This document shows, one piece after another, positions 16,983-24,829 of a stretch of DNA of 33,210 bases (within the stretch, counting starts at the first letter, position 1; each line of letters begins with the position of its first letter). A program made the position numbers and the translations under genes. The stretch spans positions 1-33,210 of the forward strand of contig JAKVCC010000025.1 in the NCBI GenBank assembly GCA_022448265.1. Reading direction: 5' to 3'. The notes under the pieces were generated by a model. That model had not been told where the DNA came from. It searched no databases and saw only the letters and a list, made by a program, of their open reading frames with translations. This DNA is from Pirellulales bacterium. GTDB lineage: Bacteria > Planctomycetota > Planctomycetia > Pirellulales > Lacipirellulaceae.

Positions 16983-17744
16983 ATGGATAATAAGTTGCCG
17001 AACGATTGCGCTAGCGCAAGGGAAGACAGTCTTGATATTTGTCAGGATAGCATTGGCTACCGCTTTGACAATGTTCAACTACTTGTAGACGCCTTGCGGC
17101 ATGCGTCGGGTGTTTCCCATCGCCTTGCTTCTAACGAACGCCTGGAATTCTTGGGCGACGCAATTCTCGGTTTTGTCGTATGCGAACAGCTCTACACGTG
17201 CTTTCCCGACTACCTAGAAGGTGAACTAACCAGGATTAAGTCGGCGGTCGTGAGCGGAGACACGTGCGCAAAAATTTGCGAAAAGATCGGATTGCAAAAC
17301 TTCTTGGTCTTGGGCAAGGGGATGGCGGCCGATCCGGAGATTCCGCGCTCAGTCGTTGCAGCGGCGCTAGAATCGCTGATTGCCGCCATCTATCTTGATG
17401 GCGGTATGGAGGCCGCGCGAAAATTTATTCTCACGCATGCAGTTTCGGCAATTGAGAAAACAGACTCAGGCGAGTCGGGGGGCAACTATAAGTCTCAATT
17501 GCAACAGTTTGCCCAGCGAGAGCACGGCGTAACGCCCAACTATCAGCTTCTTGACGAGAAGGGGCCGGATCACAGTAAGTGCTTTAAGGTTTCTGCCCAG
17601 GTTGCGCACCAGCAGTTCCCGGCTGCTTGGGGAAAAAGCAAAAAGGAGTCCGAACAACGGGCGGCCCACAATGCTATAAACCAGATTGCTGGGGAAGGCA
17701 TCCCCTATCCGGCGGACGAAACAGACTACTTTGACGTGGAGTAG
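16983..17744 (+). CDS. rnc: Ribonuclease III
   Basis: RNase III cleaves double-stranded RNA and matures rRNA. The 253-residue protein has the signature NERLEFLGDAIL (Glu52, Asp59) and the second catalytic helix AAALESLIAAIYLDGG with Glu130. A double-stranded RNA-binding domain runs from about residue 168 (NYKSQLQQFAQ, ending with GKSKKESEQRAAHNAI). The aspartate normally three residues before the last Glu (D114 in E. coli) is Ala127 here; the codons read clearly. The other three acidic ligands are present, so activity may be kept or altered. The start ATG 16983 is supported by length. A long leader precedes it; RNase III of E. coli is known to cleave its own leader. Confidence 0.93.
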   Translation: MDNKLPNDCASAREDSLDICQDSIGYRFDNVQLLVDALRHASGVSHRLASNERLEFLGDAILGFVVCEQLYTCFPDYLEGELTRIKSAVVSGDTCAKICEKIGLQNFLVLGKGMAADPEIPRSVVAAALESLIAAIYLDGGMEAARKFILTHAVSAIEKTDSGESGGNYKSQLQQFAQREHGVTPNYQLLDEKGPDHSKCFKVSAQVAHQQFPAAWGKSKKESEQRAAHNAINQIAGEGIPYPADETDYFDVE

Positions 17745-17923
17745 GCCGTAACGCGACCGGCTAGGGCCCCCTGAATGTAGCCGAATAACTGGGATCGGCA
17801 TCAGGAACTTCTGCCGAAGCCGAATCCGCCACAGCATACAGCCCTGGGGCCTGTTTTCCATCGAGTACAAGTTAATGTTGCCAGCGCACCGATGGCCGCC
17901 AATCCTACTTTTAGCCCGATTGG

Positions 17924-19069
17924 CTAAGCAGGCGCGTTTTCAAGCAGCCAGTCTTCTAGAATGACATGCTGCACATGTGGGGCGCGGAGAAGTGTCGCCT
18001 GATCCGGCAACAGCGCTGCCAGCCATGGGCGACGAGCCAGCCCTGAAACCGCGCGCATGCTCAAGCTTCCCAGTGAACTGCCCTCCATTTGTTGCAATAT
18101 GTTTTCGCTCAGGCGGCGAAACGTCGCTGGGACTACATTGGGCTCGGGACCCACGTGGATCACGGTCTTTACGCCTTGAGATAACGTTTCGCAAACCGCA
18201 TCCCACAATCGCTGTGGGTGATCGATCCATTGCCGCAGAATGTCTCGCGAGGAATGGTCGTTATAGCTCATTTTTCCAGTAACGAGCGACAACACTCGAG
18301 GTACAGGCGGCGTAAATCCGTTGGGAATCGTATCCATCATCACCGACGCGCGATCGGCAATATGCTTTTGCCTCACGATGGGAGTATGCAATGGCGGCCA
18401 CCGATTTTTGTTGATTCGCAGATGGGCTCGGTGCGGCAGCAGCTCGTGCATAATTTCCTTGAACCGAGCGGTCGTGTGGTGCTGTCCAATCAGCAAATAG
18501 GTGTTGGGTGAAAGGATAGCTGAAATTCCGATCGTCCCGTTGCCTTCACTAGTAATACGCAAGCAGAGGCGCTCAACGTCGGATTCAGGAATCATCGGAC
18601 CCCGAGAAAACAGCACTCCCATCGTAATGTCGTGCGCCAATTCAACGGAATCAGCGGCCATGGCCAGTGGCACCCGCACCATTTCGTCGACCGGAAACGT
18701 GTGACCAAAGCCCAGGGCAGCCAGTTCACCCAAGCTGTAGCCGAAAGAGAACTTGGCAAGTGACGTATTGACGTCGTGCACCTGCTGTAAGAGACGCATC
18801 TGAGCCACTTCGACCGCCACAACTAGCGTAATCGACTCCGCGTAGTGCTCAAGGCCGGGCTCCTTCCTTGCTTCCACCATGCGAACGAGGTCAACAGCCG
18901 ATCCCGTGTGCTCAGCACAGATTTCTCCAAAGAGTTTCAATTCTTGAAGAATCGTCGGCTTGTACGCCTGGCACGCTAACAGTTCAGCGGTGCGTCCCAG
19001 GTTGGTAATGTTGTAGCCGCGAAAAGCCAGGGCGGCATCGGCCAGATCAATGTTCCACGCAGATTTCAT
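17924..19069 (-). CDS. Acyltransferase-fold protein related to malonyl-CoA:ACP transacylase
   Basis: This 381-residue protein has the acyltransferase core of FabD and polyketide synthase AT domains: the nucleophile elbow FGYSLGELAALG with Ser112, and a partner His in PPLHTPIV (His228). In FabD a conserved Arg about 25 residues after the Ser, in a VRLVEMRG context, binds the malonyl carboxylate. Here the matching stretch is VRVPLAMAAD, without Arg. This argues against malonyl as substrate. The gene stands alone, convergent with rnc and far from any fatty-acid or polyketide genes. ATG 19069 has a GGGGA upstream; the frame is open 75 codons further without family similarity. Substrate unknown. 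Confidence 0.75.
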   Translation of the reverse strand: MKSAWNIDLADAALAFRGYNITNLGRTAELLACQAYKPTILQELKLFGEICAEHTGSAVDLVRMVEARKEPGLEHYAESITLVVAVEVAQMRLLQQVHDVNTSLAKFSFGYSLGELAALGFGHTFPVDEMVRVPLAMAADSVELAHDITMGVLFSRGPMIPESDVERLCLRITSEGNGTIGISAILSPNTYLLIGQHHTTARFKEIMHELLPHRAHLRINKNRWPPLHTPIVRQKHIADRASVMMDTIPNGFTPPVPRVLSLVTGKMSYNDHSSRDILRQWIDHPQRLWDAVCETLSQGVKTVIHVGPEPNVVPATFRRLSENILQQMEGSSLGSLSMRAVSGLARRPWLAALLPDQATLLRAPHVQHVILEDWLLENAPA

Positions 19070-19446
19070 GGGAGTCCCCAACCAGAGGCTAAGCGGCTTC
19101 AGTAGGTATCGACGCCTTTTAGCGCGTCGCTGACCGACGGGTGCCAAGAGCCCACTAGGGAAGATTATGCCAATAAGGACGGTTTTAGCATGAGGCCTGG
19201 ACCTGGGGAGATTGTCGCACTGGTACGGCTGGAATTTCAGCCGGATTCGTGGTCGCCAGCCCTCGGCGGGCTGGTTTTCAGACCTACGTTTCATTAGGAG
19301 AAGGCGCCGTCGAGGCTTTCTCGATCAATGATACGCAATTACTCAGCTCTCGCTCAAATCGGTATTTGGAACACCGCCTTCCAAGGGCCGGCCACAGGTT
19401 GGGCAGCTTTTGTAACGAGTTCTAACTAGATACCAGGAGACACTTC
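19070..19446. other. Intergenic region between divergent genes
   Basis: Nothing recognisable apart from likely promoters for the two flanking genes, which I could not place with confidence. Confidence 0.5.
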
Positions 19447-19842
19447 ATGTTCACGGCTCGCGCAATTATGACGAACCATGTCGTCACAATCACTCCTGAT
19501 CGGTCGATTCAAGCAGCGATTGAGATTTTGCTGTCACAACGCATCAGCGGATTACCCGTGACCAACTCCGACGGACAACTGGTTGGCATTGTGACGGAGT
19601 TTGCATTGTTGGCGATTGCCTACGACGAAAAGGCTCGTCAGGAATGTATTTCCAAGCACATGACGACTGAAGTTTTTTCTGTGGAAGCGAACGCCCCTAT
19701 CAATAAGGTGGCTGATCTTTGCCTGGTGCATCGAGTCCGACGCGTCCCCGTACTCGAAGGCGGCCGACTCATCGGAATGATTTCGCGCCGCGATGTTCTG
19801 AAAGCATTGTACGAGGCACAAGCACCTATTTGCACGGCTTAG
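19447..19842 (+). CDS. CBS-domain pair protein
   Basis: The 131-residue protein is little more than two CBS domains. The first begins ARAIMTNHVVTITPD and has RISGLPVTNSDGQLVGIVTE; the second begins KHMTTEVFSVEANAPI and has VRRVPVLEGGRLIGMISRRD. Such stand-alone pairs bind adenine nucleotides and regulate partner proteins; the partner is not evident from the neighbours. AGGAG lies at a good distance before ATG 19447. Cytoplasmic. Confidence 0.9.
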   Translation: MFTARAIMTNHVVTITPDRSIQAAIEILLSQRISGLPVTNSDGQLVGIVTEFALLAIAYDEKARQECISKHMTTEVFSVEANAPINKVADLCLVHRVRRVPVLEGGRLIGMISRRDVLKALYEAQAPICTA

Positions 19843-20091
19843 TGTCCCACGTGGGAATTCGTTTGCCTTGGCCGGAATCCGGCTGCCCATATTCGCCCGC
19901 CCTGGGCAGGCGTAAGCGGATGGTTTTACTGGGGGCGTTCAGGAACAATCTGACATCAGCCTGGTGAGCCCCAGGGAGCAGTTCGGTAAGTAATCTATTT
20001 GCTGAGGCTCAATACGATAAATACGGTGTAGGTAGAGCAGTGCAAGCGGTCGTGAGACAACAAACTGGGCGGACAAAAAAGCAGATCAGTC

Positions 20092-20394
20092 TTGCCGTCG
20101 CCGAAAATTTTGGGGGTGGTCACATTCCTGGTGCTCCTGGGTCTAATCGCCGTAACCGGTGCAGTCGATGCGACCGGTGCAGCAGACGTTAGTGGCCGTT
20201 ACACCTACAAGAGAGATGCAGACTCCCAGGCTGAAAATTTGAATGCGGAATGTGGCGACCTAGCCGTTGGCACCCTGGCTGATATTGGAGTCGAAGTGGC
20301 TTGCTTTTCCAAGGATTTTCACATTTGTCCGGTAGACGGCGCAGTCTATGCCATCGACTTGAATACAGCTTGCGTCATCGCCCACAACCGTTGA
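20092..20394 (+). CDS. Small pilin-like protein lacking a standard prepilin signal
   Basis: From a TTG at 20092 this encodes about 100 residues: a hydrophobic N-terminus (LGVVTFLVLLGLIAVTG) and a C-terminal part, LADIGVEVACFSKDFHICPV then DGAVYAIDLNTACVIAHN. That part strongly recalls the CPVDG-Y-ID-T-V-GH ending of small planctomycete pilin-like proteins. The FTLxE motif of the N-terminus is missing in all frames just upstream. The start codon is weak and has no clear ribosome site. It may be a degenerate pilin gene or one with an unusual start. It precedes a proper pseudopilin by 145 bases. Confidence 0.45.
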   Translation: MPSPKILGVVTFLVLLGLIAVTGAVDATGAADVSGRYTYKRDADSQAENLNAECGDLAVGTLADIGVEVACFSKDFHICPVDGAVYAIDLNTACVIAHNR

Positions 20395-20539
20395 GTTGAA
20401 AATGTTTCGGCGAGGTTTTGTGGACTTTGTTTACCACAAACCGAAATCATAACCTAGGTTTCTTTAGACGCATTAGTAAGGGGCTATTATTGCCCCCAGA
20501 CTCATCAAACAGCGAGCCGTTTACGAAGGAGTTACTGAA

Positions 20540-20872
20540 ATGCATAGGCGATTGCATCAGAAGAAGCAGGGGTTTTCGCTGCTTGAGTTTTTGGCGGTGG
20601 TTGCGATTCTGGGAATTATCGCCTCGCTTATCGTTCCGCGCCTCACGAACTCCGAAGATACCGCCAAGACCAAGGTGCAAGAGCACCAAATTGAAACGAT
20701 AAACTCAGCAATCGACCGATATTACATCGACAATAATGCCTTTCCCCAGACCTTGGCTGCCTTGGTGCCGGATTACGTTCCGGACGGCATACCGTCGTCG
20801 CCTCTAGGTGGAACCTACGGAATTGACTCGGGAAATACTGGGCGCGTTACCTACACGCCCCCCGCTCCTTGA
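20540..20872 (+). CDS. Type II secretion / type IV pilin-like pseudopilin
   Basis: This 110-residue protein has a standard class III prepilin signal: KKQG followed by FSLLEFLAVVAILGIIASLI, with Glu at position +5 of the mature form. The middle part (AKTKVQEHQIETINSAIDRY) matches GspG-type major pseudopilins, and the end (FPQTLAALVPDYVPDGIPSS, GGTYGID) is also typical. AAGGAG lies eight bases before ATG 20540. An intrinsic terminator follows. No other pilus or secretion genes are nearby. Likely processed by a prepilin peptidase and inserted in the inner membrane. Confidence 0.88.
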   Translation: MHRRLHQKKQGFSLLEFLAVVAILGIIASLIVPRLTNSEDTAKTKVQEHQIETINSAIDRYYIDNNAFPQTLAALVPDYVPDGIPSSPLGGTYGIDSGNTGRVTYTPPAP

Positions 20873-20920
20873 TCGCGTAATAGATTCACGATACAAGTTT
20901 TCCGTTTAATGATTTCTTTG

Positions 20921-20952
20921 AAAGCCCGGGCCACAAATGTGTGTCGGGCTTT
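20921..20952 (+). terminator. Intrinsic terminator of the pseudopilin gene
   Basis: AAAGCCCG (20921-20928) pairs with CGGGCTTT (20945-20952), followed by one more T. The 16-base loop contains a small ACA/TGT pairing. It lies about 50 bases after the stop at 20872, and the A/T ends would serve either strand. Confidence 0.78.
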
Positions 20953-21005
20953 TAGCCTATTAAAACTGATGTCGGCCATCGTCATGCATCGGCCCCTGAT
21001 GGAAT

Positions 21006-21046
21006 CTGGTCGCTGAGCGTTCTCTAAAACAAGTTTTAGCGACCAG
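21006..21046. repeat. Nested inverted repeat
   Basis: CTGGTCGCT (21006-21014) is a perfect inverted match to AGCGACCAG (21038-21046). Inside it, CTAAAAC (21024-21030) pairs with GTTTTAG (21033-21039) over a 2-base loop. The two structures share the bases AG at 21038-21039, so they cannot both be complete. Confidence 0.5.
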
Positions 21047-21485
21047 TCCTATCTCGCTGCCAACTGCGCTAGTTCCTCATGCGTCGTCTTTCCCGCGCAG
21101 CCCGTTCAAATTGCCCTAGACCCAGCTTAGCTCTATCTATTTTCTTTGCGTATTGCACAGAAGGCGACTTGCATCTGGATGTAGGTTGTCGTTTCTAGGA
21201 ATAGTCTTGGCGATCCTTGGTGGTCGGCAAGGGAATACTTCGCGAGAATAATTGTTGTTTGCAGCGGAGGATTTTTTTGGCCCTAGCGAACAGCAGTAAA
21301 AGGGACACAATTTATTTTACGTACAGTGTTTGCTGCACACGGCGGGTACCGGGTGGCTCGGAGCCAGCGAAGGTTGGTGGCCAGCTTTGGCAGGCTTGGC
21401 AGAAAGACTTTAGTTCAGAACCATCAGTCGGCGCCAAGATCCCGGAAAATTGTGGTTCCAAACCAGGTTGAGAGACTGGCTTATC

Positions 21486-22028
21486 ATGAGTTCAGCCCGC
21501 CCGCACTATACGAATCGCCAGTTTCCGCCCTATTCTTACGTGCCGGGGGCAGCCCCTCACCCGGTGAGCGACCCCGCGGGCCACATGTTTGGCAAGACGC
21601 ATGAAACCCCGTTGCCGCTTGTGCCCGAGTCCTGGCAACAGTCGCCCGACTATCTTTATGGCATCGATCTGCTAAATCACGGCTACTATTGGGAAGCACA
21701 CGAAGCGTGGGAAACACTTTGGCTCGTCGCCGGCCGCCAGGGCAGGGTGGCCGATTTTTTGAAGGGGCTTATCAAGCTCGCCGCAGCTGGGGTGAAGGCG
21801 CGGGAAGGCAATTCGCGTGGTGTTGAGCGCCATTGCCTGCGAGCAATCGATTTGCTGCAGAGCGTGCAGACGCGGCCTGGTGCCCCGCGTAACTATTGCG
21901 GAGTGAACCTGCCCGCGGTGATCGAACAAGTATCAGAGCTCGCTAGAAACGCCAGCGCTGGATTGACCGAACCCGATGCCCATTTGCTGCTGGACATTTG
22001 GATAAGATTGGCGGAACGGAGGCGCTGA
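21486..22028 (+). CDS. DUF309 domain protein
   Basis: The 180-residue protein contains the DUF309 signature: YLYGIDLLNHGYYWEAHEAW (His and Glu of the HExxE-like motif), then ETLWLVAG and FLKGLIKLAAAGVKAREGN. The helical C-terminus includes AIDLLQSV. DUF309 proteins are small helical bundles; their biochemical function is unknown. The N-terminal 35 residues are Pro-rich and probably disordered. ATG 21486 is the first plausible start; in-frame codons to 21450 lack support. The gene converges on the DUF2582 gene. Cytoplasmic. Confidence 0.87.
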   Translation: MSSARPHYTNRQFPPYSYVPGAAPHPVSDPAGHMFGKTHETPLPLVPESWQQSPDYLYGIDLLNHGYYWEAHEAWETLWLVAGRQGRVADFLKGLIKLAAAGVKAREGNSRGVERHCLRAIDLLQSVQTRPGAPRNYCGVNLPAVIEQVSELARNASAGLTEPDAHLLLDIWIRLAERRR

Positions 22029-22081
22029 GAGGGCTTGGAGCGGGATTGCCTCGCCCAAGCATTACTCTTAATTTCAAGCGA

Positions 22082-22306
22082 TCAGCCTACCAGCGACACC
22101 ACGCGGCTTCGTGTCTGCTCTTCAATAGTAATTTTTTCCTCGCGGGCCAGCCAACCGAGCGCCTGCATGACCAGATCGCGTGGAGCGTCAATTTCTTTGA
22201 CGACGTGCGTAATCTTTTGAGGGCCGGCGGTATCCAGTAGTGTCCAAATTTGGCCGGCGGATTCACCAATCTGGTACACAGTCGAGGAAGCTTCAAGGGT
22301 TGCCAT
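22082..22306 (-). CDS. Winged-helix DUF2582 family protein
   Basis: This 74-residue protein consists of a single winged-helix domain, with IGESAGQIWTLLDTAGP, ITHVVKEID and the characteristic MQALGWLAREEKITIEE. This matches the small DUF2582 winged-helix family found in many bacteria. DNA binding is presumed, not shown. GGGAG lies seven bases before ATG 22306. It is 187 bases downstream of lipA on the same strand and could be part of the same transcript. Confidence 0.85.
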   Translation of the reverse strand: MATLEASSTVYQIGESAGQIWTLLDTAGPQKITHVVKEIDAPRDLVMQALGWLAREEKITIEEQTRSRVVSLVG

Positions 22307-22493
22307 GTTGGACTCCCAAGGGAAATGGAGGATGGTAGAGGGTTCCTACAAAAGTATGGGACACTACCGCCAACATGGGCTGCACGTGGCCCCACTTTGC
22401 CACAGCTCGGGTGGCGGACAGTGGTTCGTAGCGATTATGCAGGCGATAATACTGGTCGAATACCACCGTTCGAAGGCCAGATACCTCCACCAC

Positions 22494-23465
22494 TTACGAC
22501 GGGCCCTGTTTGAAAGATGGCAGTATCCGTTGACCCGTCCGGGCCTCCTGGAGCAAATGACCCGCTCGATACGAACTTCGGACAAGTGGCCCCGAGGCAA
22601 CCCCGCGGAAGCCTAACGCCCGGGCGCTGGTGTCCCACTCCGAAAACTGTTCAGGAGTTACAAAACGAGCGATTGGCAAAAATCGTGTGCCGGGGCGACC
22701 CGGCGACAAGTACTGCCCCAGTGTCAGCAGTTCGACTCCCACCTCTCGTAACCGACCCAATGCGCCGATGACTTCCTGATTTGTTTCACCGAGCCCAACC
22801 ATCAGGCTACTTTTAGTTATCACGTCTGGGCGCAACTGTCTGGCTCGGCGCAGCATCTCCAGACTTTGGGAAAATGACGCGCGTGGATCACGGACCTCGC
22901 GATCGAGTCGCGGCACGCATTCGACATTGTGGGCAAAGACCGAAAGTGGAATATTCGCCAGCAGGTCTTCCAGTGCCTGCCAATTGCCGTCCAAGTCGCT
23001 GCAAAGCAATTCGATACCCGTGTCGGGCAAGCGGCGATGGACGGCGTCCACGCAGCGCTTGTAATGGCCCGCTCCGCCGTCCGCCAAATCGTCGCGATTG
23101 ACGACCGTTATCACGACATACTCGAGACCCATCCGCTCCACCGCGTCGGCCAGGCGCTCCGGTTCACCAGCATCGAGCGGCTCGGGGGCACGCACCGTTT
23201 TGACCGAGCAGAAGCGGCAACCGCGCGTACATTCTTTGCCGGCAACCATGAATGTTGCCGTCCCGCGGGACCAACAGTCGTGGATATTAGGACAGCGGGC
23301 CTCCTCGCAGACCGTGTGAAGCTCCCCACGCTCGACAATATCGAGCGTGCCGTTGAAGGTGGTTTGCCGAGTGTCACCCGCTGGAAGATTTACGCGGAGC
23401 CAGCTCGGCAATCGGGGCCGGCCACTTGGAAGAGTGTCTTGGGGGTGGCTTAGGTTTGCGCTCAC
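22494..23465 (-). CDS. lipA: Lipoyl synthase
   Basis: LipA is a radical SAM enzyme that inserts two sulfurs into octanoyl groups on the lipoyl domains of 2-oxoacid dehydrogenases. In this 323-residue protein the auxiliary cluster motif is at Cys53, Cys58 and Cys64 (CEEARCPNIHDC). The radical SAM motif CTRGCRFC uses Cys79, Cys83 and Cys86, and the C-terminal RSSYRA, whose Ser ligates the auxiliary cluster, lies at about 296-301. The start is the GTG at 23465, directly after the cysK TAA, with a GAAGGG inside the cysK end as a possible ribosome site. The two genes form an operon. Cysteine supply and sulfur insertion make a sensible pairing, though the link is inferred. Confidence 0.95.
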   Translation of the reverse strand: MSANLSHPQDTLPSGRPRLPSWLRVNLPAGDTRQTTFNGTLDIVERGELHTVCEEARCPNIHDCWSRGTATFMVAGKECTRGCRFCSVKTVRAPEPLDAGEPERLADAVERMGLEYVVITVVNRDDLADGGAGHYKRCVDAVHRRLPDTGIELLCSDLDGNWQALEDLLANIPLSVFAHNVECVPRLDREVRDPRASFSQSLEMLRRARQLRPDVITKSSLMVGLGETNQEVIGALGRLREVGVELLTLGQYLSPGRPGTRFLPIARFVTPEQFSEWDTSARALGFRGVASGPLVRSSYRAGHLLQEARTGQRILPSFKQGPS

Positions 23466-24404
23466 TTAACCGGTAAGCCCTTCGAAAAGTGGCGTCGAGA
23501 GATAGCGCTCGCCGAGACTACACATAATCGTTACGATGCGTTTGCCCACGTATTCGGGCTTTGCCGCAACTTTGGCAGCCGCGCACATGTTGGCTCCACT
23601 AGAAATGCCAGCCATGATGCCTTCTTCCTTGGCGAGTTTGCGCGCCCAGAGAAACGCTTCCTCATTGCTGACAGTGACGACTTCGTCGACAATGGAGGTA
23701 TCAAGATTGCCCGGGATAAACCCGGCGCCGATGCCTTGAATCTTGTGCGGCCCCGGATCACCTCCGCCGATTACGGGCGAATCGACTGGCTCAACGGCGA
23801 TCGCCCGGAAATCGCTATTTTGTTTCTTCAGAAAACGGCCTGCACCGGTGATCGTACCGCCGGTGCCGACCCCCGCGACGATCGCGTCAATGTTTTGGCC
23901 TGAATCGGCCCATATTTCGGGGCCAGTAGTGGCCTCATGAATCGCCGGGTTAGCCGAGTTTTCAAATTGTTGGGGCATCCAAGCATTGTCTTGTTGAGAC
24001 ATCTCGCCCGCCTTCTCAATGGCGGCTTTCATGCCACCGGACGCAGGTGTGAGTACCAGATCGGCACCCATCGCACGGAGTAGCGCCCGACGTTCGACCG
24101 ACATCGACTCGGGCATTGTTAGCGTCAAACGGTATCCCTTGGCCGCGCACACAAAGGCTAGGGCAATCCCCGTATTACCGCTGGTGGGTTCGACAATGTG
24201 CGTGTCGGCATTAATCTTGCCATCGCGTTCACCGGCGGCAATCATCGCTGCACCGATCCGGTCTTTCACGCTATTGAGCGGCTGAAAGAACTCGCACTTG
24301 GCAAAAACCGTAGCATGCCCCTCGGGCACGAGCCGATTAATGCGGATCATTGGGGTCTCGCCGACACACTCGGCAGCGTTCAGATAAACTTTATTCCGTG
24401 GCAT
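23466..24404 (-). CDS. cysK: Cysteine synthase (O-acetylserine sulfhydrylase)
   Basis: CysK makes cysteine from O-acetylserine and sulfide using pyridoxal phosphate. The 312-residue protein shows NSVKDRIG with the PLP Lys47, EPTSGNTGIALAF (75-79 binding loop), GVGTGGTITGAGRFLK for phosphate binding, and GISSGAN near the end. Length and motifs match CysK rather than cystathionine beta-synthase or threonine synthase. GAGG lies eight bases before ATG 24404. A promoter is present at 24455-24483. The stop abuts the lipA start. Cytoplasmic. Confidence 0.93.
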   Translation of the reverse strand: MPRNKVYLNAAECVGETPMIRINRLVPEGHATVFAKCEFFQPLNSVKDRIGAAMIAAGERDGKINADTHIVEPTSGNTGIALAFVCAAKGYRLTLTMPESMSVERRALLRAMGADLVLTPASGGMKAAIEKAGEMSQQDNAWMPQQFENSANPAIHEATTGPEIWADSGQNIDAIVAGVGTGGTITGAGRFLKKQNSDFRAIAVEPVDSPVIGGGDPGPHKIQGIGAGFIPGNLDTSIVDEVVTVSNEEAFLWARKLAKEEGIMAGISSGANMCAAAKVAAKPEYVGKRIVTIMCSLGERYLSTPLFEGLTG

Positions 24405-24829
24405 AAAAAAACCTCAGGAAGTGGGGGGAGAAATGGCCCGGCGAAAGGTACCGGATTATCGAGCTTCCCCGGTGTGGGTACAAGCCCAGGGGAGAGAAAT
24501 GAGTAAAACACGTTTCGAAATTTGGCTCGAGTGACTTATGTTTTTGTGGAAATTGACGCCGACTGGTGGCGAAAAATGGTTTCTCCTGACTCATGACCGA
24601 ATAACCAATGTCCATCCCCTGATTTCTGCTCTGCCCAGTCGAGACTTCGCAGATAAGGGATCGCGCATGGCAAACGGCGACGGCGGCCCCCCTTTAGGCT
24701 CGCCGTCGCTACTGTTGGCTTGGAACGCTGCCTGGGAGTAAAGCCCAGGCGACCATAGGTTTCCTCGTTTGCTTTTGAGACGCGACCCTGGACTACAGGG
24801 CTATTTTCTGTGGGCAACTCAAGCTAGCC
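24405..24829. other. Intergenic region upstream of cysK
   Basis: It contains the cysK promoter and a perfect 7-bp inverted repeat, GCCTGGG (24730-24736) / CCCAGGC (24744-24750), which lacks a U-run on either strand. No convincing gene was found. Confidence 0.5.
24455..24483 (-). promoter_or_regulatory. Promoter of the cysK-lipA operon
   Basis: On the minus strand TTGTAC (24478-24483) and GATAAT (24455-24460) are separated by exactly 17 bases. The predicted leader before ATG 24404 is about 44 bases. No sulfur-responsive riboswitch fits in so short a leader. Confidence 0.6.

Larger units (their letters stand above)
20873..21485. other. Intergenic region after the pseudopilin gene
   Basis: It holds a terminator at 20921-20952 and a nested inverted repeat at 21006-21046. 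Short frames in the remainder have no protein-like features and I see nothing else. Confidence 0.5.

Noticed and set aside
22929-23453. 174-codon plus-strand frame opposite lipA
   Set aside because: lipA carries all cluster motifs on the other strand; the opposite frame has none.
24405-24454. Sulfur-responsive riboswitch before cysK
   Set aside because: The predicted leader is only about 44 bases, too short for a SAM-type riboswitch, and no such core was seen.
24730-24750. GCCTGGG/CCCAGGC inverted repeat as a terminator
   Set aside because: It has only seven pairs, no U-run on either strand, and does not follow a gene end closely on the plus strand.
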